Source: Girardinichthys multiradiatus (lineage: Eukaryota; Chordata; Actinopteri; Cyprinodontiformes; Goodeidae). From it: 64,000 bases of DNA. A model generated the notes under the pieces. That model made no database searches. It was given only the letters and a program-made list of their open reading frames with translations, and was not told the DNA's origin. The first letter of the stretch is position 1. Each line of letters opens with the position of its first letter. This document shows positions 11,501-23,500 of this stretch, piece by piece. The stretch covers positions 2,293,001-2,357,000 of the forward strand of contig NC_061805.1 of the NCBI RefSeq assembly GCF_021462225.1. Reading direction: 5' to 3'. A program made the position numbers and the translations under genes.

Positions 11501-14500
11501 AAAAAGGAGACTTTTTTTTATTTTAATCACATTAAGTTTCCGTAACTGTTTGTTTTAAATATTGCTCCCCGCATACTTTTTGTTGGCCCTAGTAAAGATG
11601 TTTTTTTTTTATTGCTATCCAAATACAACACAAAATCATTTAGAAAACTCAATAAAAAAAAACTGTTCATTTTTTTTCAGTATTACCTGTTTACACCAAT
11701 TAGCATTCTGAAGTATTTTCAGAATTTATGCTTTACTTTTTCAGGTTGCTGAGAGTTTCTGGGTTCTGTTGTCAATAATCCATGAAGTCCTCTTTCCTCT
11801 TTTTTGGTGATATCAACATGATTTGACACAAGGGCTGTTTGTCTTAGCTTCTCTTCGAGATGGGTAGAGATCATGCCATTCAAGTTTGGCAGTTGTGAGT
11901 TTGTCTTTAGGCATTAAGGAAAGCTAAAATTAAATAGCTACTTGTATATATTTGGCCAACATCTATAGTCAAAGCAACAATGTTAATGTTTAAAGCAACT
12001 GGAAGTATGAAAAACGAAAGCAGGAGGATGGAATGGAGGGAGATAAATCTCCAAAGCTCACTGATAAAGAACTGCAACAATTTTTGCAGGATGTGATTTT
12101 CCAGCTGCAATAAAAGATGGATTTCACACATGCATAAGTTAACAGAATATTCTCATTACACAGCAATGGATAGTGCTTTACAGAGATTTATGCCCCTTAA
12201 ACATTCTTATTTTGTCATGTTACAACTGCAGACTTGAGTGTGTTTAATTGGAATTTTATTGTATTTGATTGACCAACAAACCGTATAGCATAATTTTGAA
12301 GAGGACTGACAATAATATGTTCAGCAAGTGCCTGCACTTTTCACGTTTAAGTAGTATAGGCATTTATTTCAATTCCACCCCCTTTATGTTATGATTTGTG
12401 GGTTGTTAGCAGGACCAAAATGCAAGCAGGAACTCAGGAGCAACATAGTGAGTAGAGCAATTTAATGATAAATAACCATCAACACTTCCAGGCAAAACAC
12501 AAGCAGAGAACGGGACACGAAGCAAGGACAGAGAACCAGGAGATGTAGAAGGTGAAGGGCGTGATGCAGAGAGAACGGACAATAAGCAGTCAACGGAAGG
12601 TTCCAGCAAAGAAACAATGACAACCAGTCAGGATTGTGACACCTTAATGTGATACCTCTAAATAAAATTCAGTGCAGTCACTTCCCTTTATATAAATAGA
12701 AGTTCTCTGAAATACATTAGTTGTAATGTCACAAACTGTGAGAAAGTTCAAGGGGTATGAATACTTTTGCAAGGCATTCTGAACAGATAGCATCATCATC
12801 ACCCTAGTTCTCAGAAGCCTCTAAACCAGGCAATAATGGGTTATCCTCCTCCTCATGATTATTCCTCATGGCCAGCCAAGCTATGAATTCCTTCTTTGAA
12901 GAGATTTGTCACGTCATCACTCAAAACAAAAAGAAATATACCAGCTTGTGACCCTAAAACAAGATAACAATTGACTCCAGACCAAGAAAGTCAGCCTTCT
13001 TCCACAAAATAAAGGGGTAATTTGCCCACGATATTATGAGTGTGAGATGTGGATAGGAGGGGAAGAGAGGCCATATGTTATGGAGAAGCATTGTCGTAAA
13101 GAACAAAGCCAATAAACGGAGCCATATGCCAGGAATCCATGTTGGATATTAAGCAGGGGTCCGTTAAGAAAGCTGTCAGGGGAGGGGGATTAAGGCAAAG
13201 CTCCTTAGGACCCTAATTAAAGTCTGGTGAAAAAAGGACAATATGAACAGCAAAACAGACCTCATTTATTTGTTTTGTCCTGTATTCGTCTGGTTGGTTA
13301 TTCTGTAAATTTGGGAAGGACAAAAGAGATTTCATAAGACTTTATATGGTGTTAATAAATCTGTAGACCTCATGTGTTCAGAAGTTTTTACCTCTGTGTC
13401 CCAAAATTCTGGCTTTGCTTCTATTCTGCACCAAAGTATTAAAGCATAACCTTTATTGCCATAATTCATTCAATTCAATAATGAAATAAAGCAGACTGAA
13501 AAAGAAATCTCTAAAACCCCTGCTACAGTTTCTCTGGGTTCATCTTGTTAGAGAATACAGATAACAAGAGCTCTCAGTGTTTTAGATTTAGATTATTTTT
13601 GGTATTTAAATAGAAATTGTTGCTGCAAAATATGGCAGGAGCAATGTTGGTTGATATTTATTTTAAGATTTTTTTTCACACAGACTCTACAGAATACTGC
13701 ACTTACTAAAATGAAGAAATGAGACAATAGTTTGCAGTTTTGTTTATGTTTAAGGACAACCAATATGACTTTAGATGACTACACACTTATTTACATTGAG
13801 ATAACATTGTTTTCTTAATATTACGTTTTGTAAATATATAACATTTAAATTGATAATCATATATGTACATTTACTTAATTCCTTTTTCTTTTAGATTTCC
13901 TCTGTCTTCTTTACAAATTTGACATGCTTTCAAAAATAGTTAAACAAAATTCCAGAATTATTTTCAGTTATGTCCTTTGTAGTTTAAGAAAACTATCAGC
14001 CACTGTACTTTTAAAAAGTCAACCAGTCTCATTGGGTAAGAGTTGAAGTTTTTAACCTGTACACTCCTTAACCTCAAGGTTTTTGTTTTTGCTATTTTAT
14101 TTTTTTTGTATTTGTTTTCACTTTTAATTTTAAATTTTATGACCCCCTTTAGACTAGGAGAAGTGCATATCTGTCCAACACTCTACCCTGAATACCAGTT
14201 TGGTCTGTCTGACTCCTGTTTTGACCATACATTTTTCAAAACTGTAATCCTCACATATTATAACAATTGCCCCATGAATACCTAATAAATCCACCTCCAC
14301 CTTAAAAATACAGGGAAACATGTTGTAGGTGTAGTTCCCCGTTAAGCCACTAGAGGCAGCCTCTATTAGTTTAATTACTTGATCTCAAATCTATGGAGGT
14401 AAATTTGTCTCAATATTCTTCAATAAAAAAAAACTAATCTCAATCAAAAAAATAAATTGTGGTCAAAACCAAAACCTTTGGAATATTCAATAAAAAAAAA

Positions 14501-17500
14501 ACTAATCTCAATCAAAAAATATTAAGTTGTGATCAAAACCTTTGGCATATTCAATCAAAAAAAACTAATCTCAATCAAAAAAATAAATTGTGGTCAAAAC
14601 CGTTGGAATATTTAATCAAAAAAAAAAAAAACTAATCTCAATCAAAAAATATTAAGTTGTGATCAACACTTTCAGAGTTGTTACAATTTTTTTTTTTTTA
14701 TGGAATATTTTATTTTGGGGAGAAAAAAAAATAGTTTGAAAAAACTTTTTTTGATTAAAATGACAAATTTGTTGTCATGAAGAGAAAAACGTTATTTGCA
14801 AACATAAACTTTTATTTGCGCATGTCAAAAATCTTTGGTTACGACTCTTGCTCTTTTGGTTTTGACACTCTCTGTTTTTGGTTGAACTCAAAGAATTTTG
14901 AGTCCTGGGAACATGAACATCCTGGGCGGGGCCTAAAGACGAACGATATAAGATGTTTTCCTATTGGTTAGCGCTGACTAAAGCGGCCGCTCGAACTGCA
15001 GGGCTTGTACAGAAGAAAACTGCGGTTAAGTGAGCCGACAGTCAGAAATACACGGTCACGCCAGCCGACACTAGCTCTCTCTTAAAGATTAGCGTAGCGC
15101 ATACAAGGTGCATTACAGTAATGGAGCATAAAGGACCCCGATCCTGGCAATGGTTGAGAAAATAAGAGGAAAACAGAAAAGGAACCTACAGAACATTTAT
15201 ATTAATTAAATTTTTACAACTTTCACATTCATGTTTTATGTAAAATAATAAATATTTAATATTTTACTGTACAGTTTTGAAGAAATATCTTATCAAAGTA
15301 TCTCAAATTGCTCAACCATTATATGCATTTGTCCCACTTTCAGGAATTTATTTCTCCATAACCATGAGAGGCGACAACACAATCTCTTCAGATTATATTA
15401 GAGGGTCATCTATATTATAACCAGAATTAGTACTTCATAATCTCACTGTAGATTTCTGGAGAAATTCACAACTACCCCAACAAAGTACGACAAACGCTTC
15501 TTTTTGGTGAGGTCGATGAGGTCCTGTGGGAAGTGGTCTGGACAGCTTAAAGTGCAAGAGCATCCAGAACTACTCTGACCTCTCCTGGACTGGAAATGCC
15601 CCTCGCCTGTTGAATAAGGCACAACAACAGCTCTTCTTCATGAGGACATGATAACAGACTGTTCTCTCTCCTCAACTGCTTACAAATGTCTACAGGGCCA
15701 CGGTGGAAAGCACTCTGTGTCTCAGCATGACAGTGTGGTGTGGGAACTGCACAGGAGAGGAAAGAAGTATCACGGGTGGTGAGGACAGCACACAGGATTA
15801 TGGAATGCCGTCTGTCCGACATGTACTTTGTTTTATACTACACTTGGGGTAGTTGTGTATTTCTCCAAACCTTTACAGTAAAATTATGAAATATTAATTC
15901 TGGTTATAATACAGATATCCCTCTAATAAAATCTGAAGAGATTGTGTTGCCACCTCTCATAGTTTTGAAGAAATAAATTCCTCAAAGTTAGGCAAAAGCA
16001 TATGCTGGTTAAGCATTTTGAGGTACTTTGACAAGATATTTCGCCAAAACTTTACAGTAAAATATTAAATATTTATTATTTTACATAAAACATGAATGTG
16101 AAAGTTGTAAAAATGTAATTAATATAAATGTTCTGTAGGTTCCTTTTCTGTTTTCTTCTTATTTTCTCAACCATTGCCAGGATCGGGGTCCTTTATGCTC
16201 CATTACCGTAATGCACCTTGTATGTGCTACGCTAATCTTTAAGAGAGAGCTAGTGTCGGCTGGCGTGACCGTGTATTTCTGACTGTCGGCTCACTTAACC
16301 GCAGTTTTCTTCTGTACAAGCCCTGCAGTTCGAGCGGCCGCTTTAGTCAGCGCTAACCAATAGGAAAACATCTTATATCGTTCGTCTTTAGGCCCCGCCC
16401 AGGATGTTCATGTTCCCAGGACTCAAAATTCTTTGAGTTCAACCAAAAACAGAGAGTGTCAAAACCAAAAGAGCAAGAGTCGTAAACAAAGATTTTTGAC
16501 ATGCGCAAATAAAAGTTTATGTTTGCAAATAACTTTTTTCTCTTCATGACAACAAATTTGACATTTTAATCAAAAAAAGTTTTTTCAAACAATTTTTTTT
16601 TCTCCCCAAAATAAAATATTCCATAAAAAAAATTGTAACAACTCTGAAAGTTTTGATCACAACTTAATATTTTTTGATTGAGATTAGTTTTTTTTTTTGA
16701 TTGAGATTTGTTTTTTTTTTGATTGAATAATATTGGGACAAACTTACCTCCATAAAAACCTTGCCTTGCAAAATGCATTGCAATAAAAAAGCTGCACACT
16801 ACAAATATTTTATTGATGTGTTGATATTGATATGAAAGAGTTGTCTGAAAGACATTAAGTACATGTTTTGTCTGTTTGTGTGAAATTTGAGTCTTTAAAG
16901 GCAACAGAGACAAAACACATGAAAGCTTATGACAAAAAAGCCAAATAAATATAAATAAAGAAATATCCATGGTTAGTTAGGTCTGAAGTTATTGAAAAGA
17001 TTTGATTTGAAAGTTAAAACATGACATGAGTAAAATAGATGTTTCTTGTAATTGACCTACTCAGGCTCTGGTAGAGGCGACTGTGGCTCAGTAGGAAGAG
17101 TAGTTGTCTTGCAATCAGAAGGTTGTGGGTTCAATTCTAGCTTCCTCCTGCCATATGTCGATGTGCCCCTGGGCAAGGCACTTAACCTCAAGTTGCCTAC
17201 TGATCTGTGTATCGGTGTATGAATGTGTGAGCATTAGTGAGTGCAATTGGGTGAATGTGGCTCTAGTGTAAAAGCACTTTGAGTGGTCTGTATGACTGGA
17301 AAAGCGTTATATAAGTTCAGTCCATTTACCCTTTGCAATAACCATTGCAAATATTCCACTTTGTATTTCATTTTATAATGATTGCGGGATGTCTAGGGGC
17401 TTCTCTAGGGAACTTATTAAATTAAAGTTCCATTGTTGGGAAAACTCTCGTCAGATGGACTTACAGTCTGCATTTCTGCTGTAGTAAAGACTTCCATGGC

Positions 17501-20500
17501 ATTTCGGGCTGGTTGTACGCTATAGGAGGTGAATTTGGACTTTAGCCTAGTTTTTTTATTACAACCGATGTTTACATTTGGCTTGACATCATTATAGGCG
17601 AGTAATTATGTAATTAAGAACTACATTATTGCTGTTAAAAGCGCTGACATAAAGCTTTGGTTCAGTCCACCTTTCTTTCTCTTTCGTCACTGTAGCTGAA
17701 TGCGAAACTTTGATGTTGTCAAAAAGCAGTCTTGAGTGACATCTGGGAGTCGTATCTGCTGTGTTTTGGTGTCACTCTTTAAAGCCGGGCAGCAGAACTT
17801 AGAATTCTGAACTGTAGTTCCACACATAATACTCGTACTCGTCGTCTTCCAAGGTGTTCCCAGGCCAGCCAAGAGACATTTTCCCTCCAACAAGGTGTCT
17901 GATACATTCCGTACTCATAGTCATCGTCTTCCGCTTTATTAGGGACCGGGTCGCGGGGGCAGCAGACTCAGCCGAGACGCCCAGACGTCCCTCTCCCCAG
18001 ACACCTCCTCCAGCTCCTCTGGGAGGAGCCCAAGGATTTCCCAGGCCAGCCGAGAGACATAGTCCCTCCAGCATGTCCAGGGCCGTCCCCTGGGCCTCCG
18101 CCCGGTGGGACGTGCCTGGAACACCTCCCGAGGAAGGCGTCCAGGAGGCATCAGGTATAGATGACCGAGCACCCTCAGCTGGCTCCTCTCGATGTGGAGG
18201 AGCAGCGGCTATACTCCGAGCCTCTCCCGGATGGCTGAGCTCCTCACCCTATCTCTAAGGGAGTGCCTGGCCACCCTACGGAGGAAGCTAATTTCAGCCG
18301 CTTTTCGGCTCAGCTCTCTCGTCTCCACAATGGACTGGCACAGCGCCCCTATTATTGCGGCTGCCGCACCGTTTCATCTGTCGAACAAGACCCCGAGATA
18401 CCTGAACTCCTCCACTTGAGGCAGGATCTCCCCTCCAACCTGAAGAGGACAAGCCACCTTTTTCCGGTCGAGAACCATGGCCTCAGACTTGGAGGAACTG
18501 ATCCTCATCCTAGCGGCTTCACACTCGGCTGCGAACCGCCCTGGCGCATGCTGTAGGTCTTGGCTAGAGGGGGCCAGCAGGACCACATCCTCTGCAAAAA
18601 GAAGAGACGAAATCTCCAAACCAGACCCCCTCCGGCCCTTGGTTGTGCCTAGAAATCCTGTCCATAAAAGTTATGAACAGGACCGGTGACTAAGGGCAGC
18701 CCTGCCAGAGTCGAACATGCACCGGGAACAAGTCCGACTTAGTGCTGGAAATGCAGCCCAAACCCCAAACCCAGGCCCGAGTTTTTGCCTCTGCCACAGC
18801 CCTGGCCACGGCACGCTTGACCTCACTGTACCCGTCAGCTGACTCAGGAGTCCCACAAGCCAACCACAGCCAATAGGACTCCTTCTTCAGCTTGACAGTG
18901 TCCCTTACTGCCGGTGTTCACCACAGGGTTCGGGGACTGCCGCCGCGACAGGCAGTGCAGACCTTACGGCTGCAGCTACGGGCAGCAGCATTGACAATAG
19001 ATGCGTAGAACATGGTCCACTCGGACTCTATGTCTCCAACATCCCTCGGAATCTGGTCAAAGCTCTCCCGGAGGTGGGAATTGAATACATCCCTGGTCGA
19101 GGGCTCTGCCAGATATTGCTGGCAGACCCTCACTCTGCGCTTGGGCCTGCCAAGTCTGTCCAGCTTTCTCCTCTTCCAGCGGATCCAACTCACCACCAGG
19201 TGGTGATCAGTGGACAGTTCAACCCCACTCTTCACCCGAGTGTCCAAAACATGTGGGCGAAGGTCTGACAACAACAAAGTAGATTATTGACCTCCTGCCT
19301 AGTGTGTCCTGGTGCCAAGTGCACTGATGGACACTCTTATGCTTGAACATGGTGTTCATTATGGACAATCCATGAATAGCACAAAAGTCCAATAACGAAA
19401 CACCACTCGGATTCAGATCGGGGAGGCCATCTCTCCCGATCACGGCTCTCCAGGTGTCACTGTCGTTTCCCACGTGGGCGTTGAAATCCCCCAGCAGAAT
19501 AATGGAGTACCCGGGAGGGGCACTATCCAGCACCCCCAACAGGGGCGCCAAGAAGGCTGGGTACTCCCAGCCTTCACTACCGCTCGGCCCATAGGCCAAA
19601 ACGACAGTCAGAGACCTATCCCCAATGTGAAGGCGCAGGGATGCTCTCATCCACCGGGGTGAACCCCAACACAAGACAGCTGAGCTGGGGCATCCACCTG
19701 GGAGCCTGAGCTTGTGCGGGAGGTCGAGAGATATCGACTAGAAATAGTCAGGCTCGCCTCCACGCACAGCATGGGATCTGGAACCCATCTTCTCAAGAGG
19801 GGCTGGACTCTCTTCTACTCTGGAGTGGCCCACGGGGAGAGGCGGCAGGCTGGGGTGGGTCCACGCATAATAATTGGAATAAAATTATAAAAATCTTTTA
19901 TATAACACCTAGTTAACACCTAGTAAAAGAAAATGCCTGACTTCCTATCTGTTAAACAGAAAAGGATGTTGTACTGATGTAAAATGTACACACCTGACAA
20001 AAGAGGTTACAATTTGTCTGTTGAAAACCTGATTCTCTTAATGTAATTAATTTACCCAGTAACACTGGGGTGTCCAAGTTGCGATCAAGGGGCCATTTGT
20101 GACACCTGAGTGATTTTTGTTGTTGTTTGTGGCTGCCAGCTGCATTTTAATAATGATACAAGTCTGCACTGCTAGCACAGGTGGTTGATACAGATGCAGA
20201 CTTTTTGTGTTCAATTAGGACAAAATTATTACCAACAGATTAAAATCTTCTCACATTGGAGAATTATAGGCAGGACGCAAGGTTTGTCTGTTAATAATCA
20301 TGTCTTTTTAATTTCTTTTATTTCACAGTAAATACGAGAACATCTATTCAGTGACTTTAACTCAACAGGCAGACTTTGGTATACAGTTAATATGCTTTTA
20401 TTTAAATAATAAAGGTTTGGCTAAATACAGCTAGTGTTTTTAAAGAAAGAGTGACCAAATTCCTGAGATTGCTTAAAATAGACTTGATTTTTGTTATATT

Positions 20501-23500
20501 TTTTAACCAGGATTTTGCAAACTGGAAGAATTTGTTTTAATGAGGTAAATATGCAAAACCAAGTTTTTGATCTATAATTATTTCTTAACTCTTTCCTAAA
20601 ACAAATAACTGTTCATTTGTTTATTTCCAATATTGTATGCCTAGATTATTGCTGAGTAGGTACAATATAATTTTAGTTTTGAAAAAAAATATTTTTTGCA
20701 AACCTTTTTACAGTTTATGTTTTTATTGAATACATTGATTATTTACAAAAGGTTTTGAAAAACCTTCTATATAAAGTACTTTTCCTAACCTAGAAAGTAC
20801 TTCTTGATCAATGCTTCTCTGTTTTTTGTATTGTTTGTTTTATTTGTGTCTCTGCTCTGTTCTGTCAAACCCCCAGTCGGTCGTGGTAGATGGCCGCTCA
20901 CACCGAGCCTGGTTCTGGTTCCTCTAGAGGTTTCTTCCTGTTAAAGGGGAGTTTTCCTCTCCACTGTCGCTACATGCATGCTCAGTATGAAGGATTGCTG
21001 CAAAGTTAACTCGATGCAAGTGACTGTCCCTGTCGCTATATGTGTATGCATCAAGTTACTGACTTGGTGCAATCTGCTGGGTTTCATTAGGTAGAAAACC
21101 TTTTAACCATTTCAATAATAAAATGTATTTGACTTCATTGTTTGTTTAATAGGATCAATTTGGAGTGTATGTACCTGACCTGGATTCTGTCTGTATGATT
21201 CGACTGAATTTACTTTTTTTTATTGTAAAGTGCCTTGAGACGACATGTGTTGTGAATTGGCACTATATAAATAAATGTAATTTAAATAAATATTCCTAAA
21301 GCTGAGCGAAAATAATGATAAACAAAAATGTCTCATCCTCCTTAGAACTAAATGCTAGCCTAAAGTTTAAGTCCTACCCTACTTTGGTCTGACTCACGTT
21401 GAACCTGCAGCACCTCCTGCTGGTCAAACAAACAATTTCTGCTGCTAGTTGCCATCTGCAGTATTTTAAAAGCAGTATAAGGAGTAGGTTTGGGAAGGAC
21501 TGCAATCTTGCATTCCTCTTGTCAATTGACAGGAGCCAGATGGAGGCTTACCTTTGTGCCAGGGCTGAGCTGAAGACAGGAGAGCAACAGAGGAGGGAGG
21601 AAAGGGAGGGAAGGATCATTTCAGGGAAGGATGAGGGAGGGTGAAAGAGGGAGGAAGAGAAACGGTGGGCAGGGCTGCCTTGTAATCACTTCTGCTTGAC
21701 ATCCTGGTGCAAAGTGAGGGAACTAAGGAAGAGAGGCAGTGAACTTTGCTGTGTCTCCTTTGCCATTATAAGTGTGAGGAGTGGGTTGGCAGTTGTCTTG
21801 GAGGATCATGGAAGGGAGGTGGTTGATGCTCCTGCTACTGCTGTGCTGCTGCTGGTGGGCACAGTGCTTGATAGGTATGATAAATGGCAATTTGTAATAT
21901 AACAATTCAATAGAGGACATTTCTTGTATTTTTCACTGGGAGGTTGGAGTCTTGGCAAAGACAAGCTGCACAGCTCCTTCACTACAGAGGATTGTAAAGA
22001 CTACGTTAATGCAAGTTGACTGGTGCTGCCAGGGCTTAACGTTAAGTGCAATTTAAAGAGGCAGCTCTCACCCCCAGTCAGCAAATCTCTAATTAGAGTA
22101 CAGAAAGTGTCAGTGGCTTTATCTGAGGGTCATTTGTGATGTTTCTGTGTCCAGCTGACACATTCATGATGAAAGAGACATTTAATTGGATTGCTAATGT
22201 CATGTCATTTCCTCATCTTCAAATTATTTGGAAAACACACTAACCAGACCTGCCTGGTTTTCTGATTTGTATCAGTCAGTCAATGTTAACTTTTCCAGAC
22301 ACAACATTGTTGTTGAATTAAACCTAACATATTAGACTGTAGATTAGTCCATAAAACTAATCTGGTAATGCTTCTCAATGAAAGTCTCATGAACAACATT
22401 AATGTTAGTGTTTTTCCATTAAGGTGTTCTCTGCGAGGTTGACATCAATGAGTGTGACAGCAATCCTTGCCAGAATGGTGCCATATGTGAGGATGCTGCC
22501 AACTCCTACAGGTGTCACTGCCCCATGTCAGAGCCAGGTCAGGAACCCTGGGGTGGGCGTGACTGTGATGTTAAGTTGCTCGGCTGTCGGCAGCACCAGT
22601 GTCAACACGGGGCAACCTGTGTCCCCATATTGAACATCGACAGGGGGCACAGTTACATATGTATGTGCCCCCCTGGCTGGGGTGCAGAACGCTGCAACAC
22701 CTTAACCACCTTCTCCTTCAACATAGAGGGTTATGTTCACATGCAGCTGCCCGTTTTCAAGAACAGCACGAAACAAGAGGGTGTCGATAAAACTCAAGGA
22801 CTCCACATGCAGCTTCGTTTCAGGAGTACTCTTCCCAGCATGGTGCTGTACTACCGTGGCACTATGGAGCATTTTCTTTCCCTGGAGCTTGTCGACGGCT
22901 CCCTCCAGGCTACAGTAAACTCAGGGAGCTTACTGAATGTGGTTTACCCCAGCCCAGTTAATGATGGAGAATGGCACCAAGTGACTGTAACCATGGATGA
23001 GGGGTTGGTTCTGACCGTTAAAGGGCCTGGTTGTAAGGAAGGATGCCAGGTGAAGAATGAAGGTCACAACCATCTGATTTTTCTCCAGCCCAGCTTTTTT
23101 CAACAGCTTTATATAGGAGGAGTACCTTTGGAATATGCCTCTCATTTATCCAGTGGAAAGGGATACATTGGCTGTATTGAAGATCTTAAAGTTGACCATA
23201 AACTGCTGCTACCTCAAGACCTGATTAGGGAGGAGAACAAGGGCTTGGAACTTGGATGTACTAAGAAGAATTGGTGTTCTGAGGACGTCTGCTTGGAGCG
23301 TGGACAGTGTGTGGACATGTGGGTTCAGGCAAACTGCGTGTGTTATCGGCCATATTATGGCAGTCACTGTGAAAAAGGTAACAGTTCCTATATTTACAAG
23401 GGCTTGCTTTCTAAAATTCTATTTATGGATTGTTGGATGATTTACCTTGCTCTGAATCTTAAAAATGATAACCCAGATTCCTTTGTTGTTCCAAAGTGAG

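Larger units (their letters stand above)
14394..16755. mobile_element. 2.4-kb fold-back element (inverted repeat arms about 1 kb)
   Basis: The left arm, about 14394-15490, and the right arm, about 15822-16755, are inverted copies. Both outer ends read TATGGAGGTAA.TTTGTC from outside in, with TA at each edge. Both arms hold the same NotI-like GCGGCCGC (about 14982 and 16335) and the same 64-codon reading frame, so similarity is high. The arms have no transposase. The space between them holds a LINE fragment. The structure suggests a non-autonomous fold-back or long-TIR transposon, or two inverted copies of one MITE. The family was not recognised. Confidence 0.8.

Noticed and set aside
14777..14971. 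64-codon open frame repeated identically in type at 16353-16547
   Set aside because: It looked like a conserved gene pair, but both copies lie in the arms of one palindrome. The duplication explains the likeness, and no domain was recognised.
17070..17150. tRNA gene
   Set aside because: A- and B-box-like motifs are present, but the cloverleaf is not kept and the sequence continues into a SINE body.
17854..18258. GC-rich 134-codon + frame
   Set aside because: Antisense shadow of the C-terminal part of LINE copy A. The same occurs in copy B at 29669-30031.
9857..22423. More EGF exons in the giant intron of crb2
   Set aside because: I looked for cysteine-rich phase 1-1 exons with good splice sites and found none. 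The neighbouring exons already join in phase.
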